64,000 nt of DNA from contig CM056744.1 of assembly GCA_029851415.1 (NCBI GenBank), positions 118,948,838 to 119,012,837 on the forward strand, in the 5' to 3' direction. Positions 12,133 through 24,010 of the stretch are shown piece after piece. A program made the translations under genes and the position numbers. The first letter of the stretch is position 1. Every line of letters begins with the position of its first letter. The notes under the pieces are model-generated. The model saw only the letters and a list, made by a program, of their open reading frames with translations. It had not been told where the DNA came from and did no database searches. The stretch comes from Eretmocerus hayati. Taxonomy: Eukaryota > Arthropoda > Insecta > Hymenoptera > Aphelinidae.

Positions 12133-13830
12133 AACCTACTGATCTTCATAACCCAATAGCAAATGAGTGATTTCATCAAAAAGCCAATGTCCCCTCTAAT
12201 TCAACTCGGAGTTATGGGGGAAAAAAAAGATACTTGGCTCTGCAATCACAGCCCAATAGCAACGTTGGTGAAATTCGTGGGTAGCAACAGTGATTTATCT
12301 TTCATTATTTCGAGCTTCCAGCATTTGCGCTGCGAAATGGTGCAACTCTCATTCCATTTTGCTTCAGTTCTCCACATTTATGAACTTTTTCATTTCAAAC
12401 GTTATCTGCTGGGCTTTTTCATTTGAATTAAATCATAATTCCGTCGTGATATGTACGTCTTCTCCAGGACTTCATCCCAGATTTAATGTCGCTTTCTCTC
12501 ATTTCTCGAGCTCTCTTTCATTTACGATCCACTTTTTGAAAATAGGTTAAATTTGGAATATGCAATTCTTGCCCTCATGCAAATTCATCATGAGATCGCG
12601 TCACAAATGTCGCATTTTTGGAAGGTTTTAAAATTGCTCGACTGAATCACATTCTAACAAGCGTCGGAATGATAAATTTTATTTGGTCCTGTACTTAATT
12701 TGAAACGGTACCCCTTCGCATTTATCGCAAGGGAAATTATGCTCCTAAACGACCGATCAATATATCCATTTGTCTTATCAATACGAATTATATCGTTCAT
12801 CTATTGATTGAAATAACCTGATAATTCGAGTTAATGATATTTACTTGATTATATCTTGTTGTTTCAGGTGAGGGAGTTGACCTTTTGAAAATATGTTATA
12901 CATGGTTCCATTGGACAAACATGGCATAATTAAAAGGTAAGTGCACAACATTTTTCGACTTTCATTATGGAAAATTCCATGACTTTCGCTTCACGGATTA
13001 AAAAAAAATGATGGAATACTGACGGAAATAGCTTTGATCCATTATCATCATAATGATTTCGGCAGAATAGAATTTGGTAATTATAACTTCCCGCATTGCT
13101 TCCGAAGCTGGTACAATTATCCCCTTAAATTTAGGAAAAAAATCCGCGCTGTACACGAAATAGGTAAGAAAGTCCCTATGGGACCTCGTCAAAGAAAATC
13201 CGAGGTTCCAGAATCAGTGCAGAATTTTCGTACAGGAACGAATCACGAATCGGGCTTAATTGGTAGAATGGCTCATTAGTACGCGACTGGCGTCAAACGA
13301 AGCTCCTTTTTCTCTGTGCGACCTCTGTTAACTTCGACTCGTTCTTACATCGACGAGACAAAGTCGATTCCCTTATTCCATTTCTCTACCCTGTACCATC
13401 AAAGTACCCTACATCTTGACAAGTCTTGACTATCCTGACGAGTAGGTCTTGCAAGCTCAAGAATCTCCTCGAAGTATAAAAATCCGTCTTCCGATGTAAA
13501 TTGGCAGACTCGTTTATTCAACAACGCAATCCCTACTCTGCACAGAGATGTCAGCTATTGTTTCCAATTTTCATATGATGCCAACAATTTGTATACCTTT
13601 TGACCGTTGTTAAAAAAGGTATCCAGTGTCTCGTTATCTCACTCGGGAGGTTATTATTTTAAAAGCAAAAGCAGCTTCGATATAGAAAACGTAAAAAAGA
13701 TGATGATGGGTGAACAAGGAGAGATAAATTGTCGAGGGTTCTTCATCGAATTTGTCTGAAAGGATGCCGCCGTTGGTTCTGAAGCATCAGAGCTCGCTCT
13801 CTCAATGGATATTGATCCACTCGAGACTCA

Positions 13831-13860
13831 GACGACGAGGACGACGACGAAGACGAGGAT
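13831..13860. repeat. GAC/GAG triplet microsatellite
   Basis: An imperfect run of GAC triplets interrupted by GAG and GAA. Confidence 0.75.
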
Positions 13861-15817
13861 GGCTGAGTAAATAGAGCCGCTCTCGCTAAAGTAGCCGTTG
13901 CCGACGTCCAATTTGTCCTGAAGCTTTCGCATAACCTCTTCTTCGTGCTTCTGGATACTAGAACGTTACTAGTTCAGTGGCCTTCGTGATGATCTATAAT
14001 ACAAGGATGAGGATATCTCAGCAGTAGTGTATATTATAGACATTGAATTCTTTCACCCATCCATGGAGGTTATCTGGGTCAGAGTTGAGCTCTCTTTGTG
14101 GCTGTTGCTGCTGCTGTGCTTTACCGCAAATCATTCGTTGTACATCATGTACCTGAAAGCATTTGTTACGGATCGATAGCCTGCTTCTCAGCCGTGTGCT
14201 GTTGCTCTGTGTTGCTCTGTTGCATTTTAGAACGAGAGGTAGACGATGACCCCGCGAGTACAAGCTTTGGTTTGCCAGACAACGAAATGGGCTGTGAGTA
14301 GTCGTTGGGTATAGAGATGTATTAGAATGACGTAATCGTCGGTAGAAGTGTGCATTGTTGTGAAGTAAAGTTCAAATCGGCTGATCGATTAGTGAGGCTC
14401 GAATTCAGATAGAAAGTTTGGATAATGAGTACCAAAGTGGAATGCTCGACGAGTTTCCAATTATTGATTCCTCGGATGATGATTGCCCTGTCAATATCGT
14501 TCTTTTCTCGCAAACATCAGTAGTATTGCTATTTTAGCTGTTTTTGACTCTAAAGTTGAAGTATATGATATGAGCAATTAGTTGAAAGGCTAAACCTGAA
14601 TCTGATAACACTATTTCATTAATTTTCAAGATCCAACATTTTTACTGTTTTTGGTCAGTAATTTCTGATTCAAATAGGTAGATCTGATTGTTTTATTTTC
14701 AGAAATGTGCACAGACAGTTCTGATATGTCGAATATTCCAAATTTGAGGGGCAGAATATGAAAATTAATAAAATTCCATACTTGTGAGTCTGCGTATGAC
14801 CTTTCGATGAATATTTTTCACTCAAACATGTATTCGAAGGATGAAATTGGTCCAGCGTAATGGAATATTCTGATAAAACTTTCCAGAGAAAATCATCTAC
14901 TGTATTAATTCATCAACTAACAGTTATCGTATTGAATTATTGCCAAGTTGTTTTAGAAAAATTGATGAATAGTAAAGAGTCTCCTTCTTTCGATGAATCT
15001 TTTACAAAATTTCCTTCCAACGATGATCAAATTTCATCTTTCGAAGACGTTCCTAAAAATACTGATCCCAAAGCCATTTGCAACTCTCAAAATACATCTG
15101 GATGTTTTCTTTGGAGTACTAACATTCCAAATTTTGATTTCATTCAAGTATCAAAAATTTTAGTAAAAGTCTGTGAAAGAACATTCATGGGTTTACCTTG
15201 TTTTAACATCAAAATCCAATTATGGAGAGCCGAAAATGACACGTCTTCCTACTTTAATATCCCTTCTCCTAGATAACCAGTGCAGCTCAAAATTCTACGC
15301 AACTCCGGCTGAATCCACCAGCCCATCAAAGTCTCCCGGACTGAATACCCGTCAGCACCTCGTCAAAATTTCACATTCATCTGATAAGCTACATCTACTT
15401 TCGCTCCCATCAAGCTCTCCATCAACCCTTGTATTATGTAATATACGGGTCTAACGGACCCTGCCGGAATTATAACACCGATAGAGTGAACCTAACCAAC
15501 TTGGATCGGGTGAATAACGACGGTCAGCGCCATCACACAATAGCCTGCTCGATCCATTTCGCTCAATAGATATAAATATATAACAACATTGTGAGTCCAT
15601 CCCTATTGGAAGGGTCAAGCTCTCTCTATGAGTCGATTAAATACGTCGCTGCTCGTCGTGACTACAGAACTGGCGCTAAGGGCCTACACCTGCCCAAGCA
15701 AACAATGAACAAATCCGTCACGCTTTGAGTGTGTGTAGGATCCGGAAGCTTGACTCTCTCTCTTATACTCGCGCCTCTCGAAGTTAATTGGCCGGTGGAC
15801 CTCTTTTCTCTCACAGC

Positions 15818-15841
15818 TTTTTTTTTTTTTTTTTTTTTTTT
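15818..15841. repeat. Poly-T run
   Basis: Twenty-four consecutive T residues. It could be the 3' tail of a retroposed sequence on the minus strand, but no retroelement body or target duplication was recognised next to it. Confidence 0.9.
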
Positions 15842-16465
15842 AGACCTACAAAAAACTATGAGAGTGAGCACAATGAGGACGTTATGGGGGCAGAGATGGA
15901 TAACGAGAAAAATTTGGCTTCACAATGGCCCTGCCTCGAACAGAGTATAGTGTAGCTTCTCGACTTTGTGATACGGCAGTTTGTTTGCTTCTTTTTTTTT
16001 TCAGTGGCAACTTACTCCTGCTAATTTGCAGCAACAGTATAGATGGTGTAGTACAGGAATGCGAGAAGCATGGCACCAGTTTCCATTGCTGCTATATGTA
16101 ACGAGCAGCAACGGAGTAGTCTTTTTCACGAAACTCGTACATCATATCGTTGTTATTTACCCCCCTTAGCAAACAAATCCTTTAGCCGATGCTATAACGA
16201 GCAGTGTGGCGTCATATACGTAACCGGGGCGGTACAGAGCTTTGTTTTGAGCTCGAGTCGCAATATACTCTGTGTGATCTATGTGTAAGCGAGCTTGCGA
16301 CACTGCTTATTATTATTCACCCTGTGTCGACTTTACTATTTCTACCCTTGGCGCTCATTTTGCACTGGATTATCTTGGACTCTGAAACTCCACTTGAATC
16401 GATTCTATCATCTTGTTGATACTGTTTCAACATAAACAAGCGATAGAAATCCACCTAGGAAAAAA

Positions 16466-16516
16466 AATGAATGAAAACCGACCACAACTTTGAGTTGCAG
16501 TCGATTTTCATTCATT
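16466..16516. repeat. 51-bp hairpin palindrome
   Basis: Two 24-bp arms starting AATGAATGAAAA pair with three mismatches around a 3-nt centre. The loop is too tight and the stem too short for a typical microRNA precursor, so a collapsed palindromic element is more likely. Confidence 0.75.
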
Positions 16517-17589
16517 TCAACTCTGTTAGAAGATGAATAATATCATTCTCTTACGATATTTCTCAAGGAGTTATGAAATTGGAACGTATTGATTTGATTT
16601 TCCTCAATTTATTTAGCAGAATTCCTGTTATATCATCGTTAAATGTTGATGAACCCCTTAAATGTCTTTCTCTGAATCCCACAAGAATCACGATTACTTT
16701 GATGTGCTTATTCTCTGGGAACATGCCTTTCAATTCAGGAATGTTGATCGAATATTCACTAGTAATTTCATAAGTATATTCAAGATTTTTCCAAGGCTTG
16801 ATATAATTTGAACTATCACGATGTCAAAATTGTCATTATAAATCATATTTACATGGAAATTCATGTAACTGTCGCCTTGTAATGAGCGAACAACGATGAT
16901 TTTTTGAAATACTGGTACCGTCTTTCCTCGGAGTATCATAAAACAAAAGATTCTAGCGGAGACTATTAGTCGAGAAAATATTTGAATTAAAAATTCACCA
17001 ATAAATTCAGGCCTTTTGAGAATCCATCCACATATCAGTGAGATATTGCAGAAGAGACATAACCTAAAAAGAAAGAAAAATGAAAATTCTGAGTTGAGTA
17101 ATGTTCGAGGTAATGCTAAGAGGCTAGAAACCTTTTTCAGTAGTTCAAAAGAGTTAGGTTATTCGCCTCTGGGCATCGACTTCACTATTATCTTCCATCA
17201 ATCGAAATTATTCCAAAATACCTCAGTATCTGATCTAATAATTCAACGTCCTTAATAATTCTATTCTGGCAGCTTACTCGATTTTCCGAATTCTCGATTA
17301 TTCCATCTCTGTAAATACCTGGTTCACATCGCGTGAAAATTGGCGAATCCCATTACCGCCCGCCATGCTTTGCCAAGTAAGTCGCAATCTTTTTTCTTTC
17401 CCATTTTGCGCTTATATCTGCATTGCCAGATTATCCTGTCTCCATTCCCAACACGGTTAAGCCTGGACATTTGGAGGGTTGAAAAGGGATAATACAGCTG
17501 GCTGTGGATCGAGAGTAGGAGTCTCATTCGATTTCTGGCTAATGTCCCAGTACCGTCTGCTGAATATTCGCTCCAATGGACGTTACAAT

Positions 17590-17614
17590 CGTCGTCGTCG
17601 TCGTCGTCGTCGTT
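17590..17614. repeat. (GTC)n microsatellite
   Basis: About eight uninterrupted GTC units, which give an aspartate or threonine run in minus-strand frames. Confidence 0.9.
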
Positions 17615-17641
17615 GGTGACGTTGGCTTTGAGATCTGGGCT

Positions 17642-17657
17642 TGCTGCTGCTGCTGCA
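17642..17657. repeat. (GCT)n microsatellite
   Basis: Five GCT/TGC units, 28 bp downstream of the GTC tract. Confidence 0.8.
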
Positions 17658-18234
17658 TTTGCTTGACTTTTCTCTCTACAGATGCCAGAGAGTGGCTGAT
17701 TCGACGATTTGAATTCTGTCGCGCGGAAAGCGAGCAATCAGCGTTTATCCCTTGAGACAACGCAGGCCGTCAGCCTCTACTACATTATTTTATATACATC
17801 TATAGAGTGCTACGCTGTGTATTCTTCTGTATGCAGAACTCATTTGATATTGTTTCATTTTTTGAAACTGCAATCGTCATACGAATGGTCCAATTAGTAT
17901 TTGGTAATCCAATTGCGTTAGAGTGTGATTGCGTACTAAAGAGGTAGGATGATTTTACTAAAACTGATTACATTCATCAGCTTTGTTTCTGCTCGAATGC
18001 AGTTTTCTACGTCATTTTGACAATTACCTTGTTGACCGTAACAATTCGGTGAAGGCAGCTGCGCGAGTAGTCAAAAGCTATCTAACCTCACTTTTTCGAT
18101 AACATCAATTTTAACAAATGTATAATTTTGGTAAATTAGCCTGTTCTGCTCATCAGAAAGCAAGGTAAAATGGGCTAATAAACGGCTCGAGCCGGAAACC
18201 CATATCACTCGGACGCAAAAAAAAGTTTTTACAC

Positions 18235-18612
18235 CCTTGTATCAAATACTATTTTTTGACAAACTGTGAGAGAAAGTGGAAAATCAATGCGAAAAAGTTA
18301 CTTTCCCGCACAGTGTGTCGAAATAGTAGATTTCGATACAAGGGCGGGAATGTTGGTTCCCGCGGCCCGAGCGATGTTTTTCCGGACCGAGCCTTCGCGA
18401 GGGTCGGAATCGAGGTCGGAATCATCGCTCGAAAGCGGAAACCACCCCGCCCGAGTATCGAATACTATTTTTTCATCGTCGGTGTGGAAAAGATAATTAA
18501 AAAAACGGTTCTTTTTGACACACTGTGCGAGAAAGTAACTTTTCCGCACTGATTTTCCACTTTCTCTCGCAGTTTGTCAAAAAATAGTATTCGTTTCCAT
18601 CCTTGTATCGAA
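18235..18612. mobile_element. GC-rich compound foldback element
   Basis: The outer arms (18245-18340 and 18505-18591) begin AATACTATTTTTTGACAAAC and match at about 90 percent. Inside them a second inverted pair runs from CGATAC at about 18346 to GTATCG at about 18447, and includes GGGCGGG, TGGTT and GAGCGATG blocks facing their complements. The right arm has about 50 bp extra between inner and outer pairs. The motif CCTTGTATC also occurs as a direct repeat at both outer edges. No coding capacity is seen, and chance frames on both strands are shadows of the palindrome. The superfamily is unknown. Confidence 0.7.
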
Positions 18613-21600
18613 ATGTACTATTTCCGCACAGACAATGAAAAACAGAGTTTTCGTAGAAGCCGTTTGGCAATTTCAATTTCCTGACGGCTGCCACGGGAAA
18701 ACTAGACGGTTAATCTTGAGCGGATTCACTTCTTCTTTGCACATTTCCATCATATTCTGTCATCTTGAATGTCTGTGAAAGTCAGAAATGTGATGTTGTT
18801 TCACGTACCCTCTCCCTGATGTTAGATGTGTCCAAAACACCCGATATTTTATTGGCTAGGGCTCCGAATCCGAACGGTCGATCGACTTGAGATTCTGTAC
18901 AGATACCTATCGATAATCAAAATCAGTTCTCACCAAGTTACAAAACATTCTGTAGTCAGTAAATTTTACAGGACAACTACCTTTGAAAATGAAAAATGTC
19001 AAGTCATCCTCGAAGCATAAGTAATCTTGAAAGGTCTTTGGGCCAATAATATTCTTGTATTCTCAACATCTATTTCGAATATCAGTTCTTTTTTGGACCT
19101 ACTTTAATTCTTAGCTTTCTCTGTAATTGGTTCTTAATGATTTTAAGCAACCAGAATACCCGTATGGAAAACACGACTTGTAAAAATCTTAAAAATAAAT
19201 TGAACTCTTGTTAACGGGACTATTCCTAATTTGATTGATCAATCGCGTCACAGAGTTTTTTTCGGGAAGAAGTGAAAATGGATATATCTTGCCGCCAATT
19301 AAAACCGGATGACAAAATACCTTTGGAATCGTCACTCTCGTTACTCCTAACTCTGTTCCATGTGCTTCCATGCACACGATAATTGTAACCCGTGCTGGCG
19401 TAATACGTCCTCAGCTCTCGACGCCCGAGAGCTTGATTGGCGCAGATTATTAGCGCACTCGGCGACACGGAATAGTTGCCTCGAAGCTCACACTTGATTG
19501 ATCTTACTCTCTGCAATTGCTCCGAAGAAATGAGATATTTTCTGAAGTAACGGTATTATCTTCAAATAGACTCTCGGAAAACATGTAGTTATCGTCTCAG
19601 CTTGCCCCACTTCTGTTGAGCATGAAATTGACTTATCAATCCGTTGAAGCTTCAATTTTAGATTTTCCAAACCATCCATAAGATTTTCAAAATAGGCCCC
19701 AAGAAAATTCGAAACAACTCTGCTTACCAATCACCATCACCACGTGAAGTAGAATTTAATCTCAAATAGGAACATCACCGTCCATCGCCAGGATTGAAAT
19801 TTCATTTTCTCCCATATCGAATCAGCACCGCCTTGTAAGTACTTCACATAAACCACTCGGCTGGCTAATCTCCGGCTAGTGTCGTTCCAAAGTGTAACTG
19901 GTTCTCCGGACTATTATACTACCTAACCTAAGAATTGAATTGGACTAGGAGATGGCATATACATTAGAGAATGAGTACACGGAGCAAGACGTGACTAATT
20001 GAATTGCGACGCTCGTCCAAATGGGTGGTAGACGGTGGTGGGTGCACTATACACACCTTCGGAGAGTAGTCGTTCATCGACTCGCCAACAGGCGTAAATC
20101 TTGCTATTGGTTCTCTCTCACTCCTGCAATGCTGTGGATTATTATCCGACGCCCGCGGTCTTGTGCCGAGTTTGAGGTGGCAATGAATTTATAGGCTCTT
20201 GCGCATTGATTCGCACAAGACCGCCCTGCTGCTGCTGCTGCTCCTAATTAATTACTCAGACCAGATCTAATTACCATTAATTTTCAACGTTACTGCCGGC
20301 TCCTCGATGCAATTTCACACTATCGAGAGCCTTCGTCGTCATCGTCGTGGTTGATTTAATCGTCGTTTTCCGACACTTCAAGATCGTAAAAGAAATTCTG
20401 CATGCCTTCAATATATGATTTATGATTCGCGCTCCGACCGCAAAAATTGCAGATCTTTTGAAGTGGTGAGGAAACTTGCACCACTCGGTCTCGCCTGATG
20501 CTAATCTGATTTTCATACTTCAAAGAGATTGAAGCACAAGGATTGAAGTTTGAAGCGGGGCTCCGTGTGTAATGTAGATGACGCCGTCAGTCAAACTCGT
20601 TATTGGAAATCTAACCCTTCTATCGGTATGTGATTCACTTCTTGCAAGATATATTTAGACTGTATATGAGAAAATAGAGATCCTTTGGATATTCCATCAT
20701 CTTTTCGCGTCTATAACTGGAAATCCGAGAAGAAATTACTTTCTGGAGAATATACTAATCTTCACCTCCGTCGATCAATTTTATTAATTTTCTCGCGCAA
20801 ATTTTCAAACTTACCGCATCACCTCACAAGTATGTCAGTAATAAAGCTATTTTTACGCCCCAATACATTCCTTGACGATTATCCGAAAGATTTTGCGGTA
20901 CGTGGTACGTTTAGCCAACGAAACTCGAACCATAGATTTTCAAGAATAATGTTCAAAGTACCGATACATTGTCCGGTAGAAAACTATCCTCTTTTCCTTT
21001 CTAGAGGCGCAACGGGCACTCGTGCCGGAGTTTACGAGAAGCAAAGAGCTTGAAAGCATCGAATCATGGCCTCAGTCCTGCAATTTCATCGTCTTATCTT
21101 CGCAAAGTGTACGCGCGGTTGTACAACAGAGGCTTGAGTTTTTGCTGCTGCATGGTGGCGCGAGTTACGAGTTTTGAGTTTGGAACCGAGCTATTAGACA
21201 CATTTTTCGCGATATTAACCCGTTCTTAGCAGAGCTTCCGAATCTCAGTCTCTAGACGTCAAAGTGATGAGGAGTTGTTGATATTTCGAAGGATAAGTAC
21301 TTGAATCGAAAAATAACGTCCAACGGTCTATGAAACAAGAGTTTTAGACCAGAAAATCACAATGTTAAGAAACCCGATTTTATGGTTTTTCTCTTTCCCT
21401 TGATAATCCCAAGGACTGATAGTAGCGGAGTTCGATGAATTTAAACTTCAAAAAGAGTATCCTATTCCATTTTGATTGATTTGAAGAAAATTCATCGTTT
21501 GATTCGATAAATATAGTTGGAGGTTATGTGTGCTATCCATAGTGCTTCCAGTGAAATCAAGCCCTTGGGCAGTTCCTGGACCATGGGAACATTTTTTTCT

Positions 21601-21962
21601 GCCATTCGAGCCTCTAGGATGAGTTTGGTACCATTGGACTAGTCTCAGGATGCCAGGGTTTTTTTCGAATTGGAATTAGAAAACTGCCTCATTATTTACC
21701 CCCTATTTTGTTTTGACCCCCCTGTTGGGGCCAAAATAGTGAACGGGTTAAAAGTCCATCTAGACGTTCGTTGCTCATATATGCTCTCGGTCTCGTTGTA
21801 TGTATTGTCTGTGATAGTTTAGAGAGTTGGTCAAACCATTATCTATCGGTAGAACCAGATCGTTTTCCTTTCCTCATTTGTTCATAAATAATAGTGGATA
21901 CGTAATGGGCTATTCATTTCACTCCATCCTGTGTATTTGGTTTCACAAGAAACTCGCTAGTG
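18613..21962. other. Stretch without recognisable gene
   Basis: It holds one CTG tract (20226-20242) and a possible TTAA-flanked element (21219-21747), discussed under findings. Open frames are short (at most 122 codons at 20685-21053, plus strand) and unrecognised. Confidence 0.5.
20226..20242. repeat. (CTG)n microsatellite
   Basis: About five CTG units. Confidence 0.85.
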
Positions 21963-21978
21963 GCAAGGCATCTATTTT
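21963..21978. repeat. Target-site duplication, copy beside the poly-A end
   Basis: The 16-bp sequence GCAAGGCATCTATTTT occurs here and again at 22579-22594, bracketing the retrotransposon fragment. This is the signature of target-primed reverse transcription. Confidence 0.85.
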
Positions 21979-22578
21979 TTTTTATTTTTATTTTTTTCAT
22001 TATTATTCAGCCCTTGAACAGGGCTATTCAGCTTAACATAAACAATTTCACAATTCTTGGTACAAGCATTAAATTTTCAAATTACAATTTTTCAAGAACT
22101 TCATAATTATTTTACATATCTGAATGGTAGGATTTTCGAGCAAAGTATACACTGTCATTGGAAGATACATTTGGAGTCGGGACAGATCTTCAAAAACATA
22201 CTTCTTTGTGGGTCATACTTCGGGCATTGCCACAATACATGATTGATATCTTCATATTTAGAACCACAAGTGCACATGGGATCATTGATAAATTTTTTCC
22301 TCTCCAAGGAAGCTGCTAAGTGATAATGATTTGCTCGACATCTATTGATGATGACTATTGTTTCTCTGTCTAGACGGAGGTTAGAAAACCATGGTTTCCT
22401 ATGGTTCTTGTGGAAGAATTGAAAATACTCATCTCCCTTCTCAGAACGAGAGTCCTGATTTTTCTCATTCGTTTCATTCTTGGCAGACATTTTGAATTGA
22501 ACTCTGAGATCAGTGAATGGTAGGCGAATGTTTGTATTATATTTACGATTTGTCGCAGCTTTAGCAAGATAATCTTTA
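21979..22578 (-). mobile_element. 5'-truncated non-LTR retrotransposon (LINE) copy
   Basis: About 600 bp on the minus strand hold the last part of a LINE-type reverse transcriptase frame, a short 3' untranslated region and an A-rich tail (T-rich on the plus strand, about 21975-21998). The copy is bounded by the identical 16-bp target duplications. Only the carboxyl end survives; truncation at the 5' end is normal for LINE insertions. The perfect duplication suggests a fairly recent insertion, though a frame disruption is already present. Confidence 0.85.
22069..22578 (-). pseudogene. LINE reverse transcriptase, C-terminal fragment, frameshifted
   Basis: The translated fragment has the features seen downstream of the reverse transcriptase domain in many insect LINEs. 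A segment reads INRCRANHYHLAASLERKKF, followed by a zinc-knuckle-like pattern C-x-C-x8-H-x4-C (MCTCG...NHVLWQC). The open part on the minus strand runs from the truncated 5' edge at 22578 down to a TGA at 22155-22157. In the next frame, from about 22153 to a TAA at 22069-22071, a typical carboxyl tail (LLENP...ICKIIMKFLKNC) continues. A single-base shift near 22156 therefore breaks the gene. The reverse transcriptase and endonuclease domains are missing, so the copy cannot move itself. The clade (Jockey, R1, I or Loa-like) cannot be fixed from this piece. Confidence 0.85.
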
Positions 22579-22594
22579 GCAAGGCATCTATTTT
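22579..22594. repeat. Target-site duplication, copy beside the truncated 5' end
   Basis: An exact second copy of GCAAGGCATCTATTTT, marking the other boundary of the LINE insertion. Confidence 0.85.
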
Positions 22595-23789
22595 ATGGCA
22601 TCAATTTGCAACTGATGCATAACGATAAACCTGCTGGAATGACTTATGAGGATTTAGAAAGTCTTTCCATCCAATTACAAATTTTACACTGGCCACTTAC
22701 GTGTACAAAACAAAATCATTTATAAATTTCTACAAAATCCTTTCATGATTCATTCCAGAATCCAAACTTTCTTGAGTTAGCATATTCCAAAAAGAGAGGA
22801 ACATCTTCTCTGGAAGTAAAAATGATGGAATTGAATTTTTCATATTTAAGCCCACTTCTACATAAAATTTGGAACATCATTTTGACCGATCCCTGGACAG
22901 GAAATATGGCCCTAAAGGGAATAGCTCATTTTTCTCGACGTGATTACCTTTCATGAATAAAATCGAAATCCCTCCAACTCTTCATCCAGACCCAATATTT
23001 GCAAATAAATCCGAACGAATGAATAACGAATGAGTTTTACATTTCCTTGTGCACTTTTTCTTCCGCTGGCTGACGATTCTCATCATGAATACAATTTACG
23101 GTCAAAAATGAGCAAATAATCTCGCGTAAGTTATGTTGATCCGGGCCTCGCTCCGATGCCACTGCACGTGCGCTGTTTTGCCAGCGCGGCATTATGCATA
23201 AATTCACGCAGTATCGGTTTAATGCGAGATTGATCTCCGTCATAAGCTTTGATATTTCGATGCATATTTTCTAGCATTTCGATGTGACATAATGCAACAT
23301 TCGTACTTTCGTGGATAAATATCGGCAGCGAGTATCACATTGAAATGAACCCAGAATATTGAGCTAGTGGCGTGAATAATCAATTCGGCTTATAACCACC
23401 CTGCCTCTCAATATAGATTGGACGTCGACATATGATGACATAATCCAGATTAGCCCGGATGAGACGTAAAAAATACTGGATATGTGTTGAGTTCATGACA
23501 AATTTTCATATAGCTCTTTGATATTTTTATTAACCATTTCAATAAAAAATAGCCCTTGGTATAGCAGATGCAGTTTCTCCCATTGATATATGTTCCTGAG
23601 GTGGAAAGAGGAAGTTAGAAATTTGAATGATTTCTTCCATAAGTGGTCCATCAAAGATGCTTTTTGTATCAACAAAGATTCTTCAGAATGTTCCCAGACT
23701 TCTTCAATGCATAACTAAAAATCATTCTAAACTCTCATACTTTGTGAATCCTGAAAATAAGTCATGAGTACAGTCGATTTTCATCCCAC

Positions 23790-24010
23790 CCGAATCTAAA
23801 TATCAGATACCAGCCAACAGGACATCATCTACACCTAACCTCCCCCAATCAACACACATCTCAGTTTATTGCCACATCAAAGCTCGCTATCCTGAATCAC
23901 CACCTGCGCCCAAGTACAACTTAGCCAGCCACACCTCAGTCCAGCAATAATATCGTCAGTCCATCACAAATCCGCATCGAACCTCTCTGCACTCCATCCA
24001 AGCCACATAT
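23790..24010. other. Strand-asymmetric C/A-rich block
   Basis: By hand count 23821-24000 has about 70 C and only 18 G, a skew far from the surrounding sequence. It contains no tandem unit and no recognisable gene. Confidence 0.6.

Larger units (their letters stand above)
12133..16465. other. Stretch without recognisable gene
   Basis: No frame matches a known family; the longest is 138 codons at 14860-15276, plus strand, and is unrecognised. Contents are a GAC tract (13831-13860), a short CTG tract near 14103-14117 and a long T run (15818-15841). Confidence 0.5.
16517..18234. other. Stretch without recognisable gene
   Basis: It contains two triplet tracts: GTC units at 17590-17614 and GCT units at 17642-17657. 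The minus-strand frame 17324-17737 (137 codons) owes its Asp run and Ala run to these and is otherwise unrecognised. Confidence 0.5.

Noticed and set aside
15818..15841. Poly-T run as the tail of a retroposed gene on the minus strand
   Set aside because: No target duplication and no recognisable retroposed body next to it.
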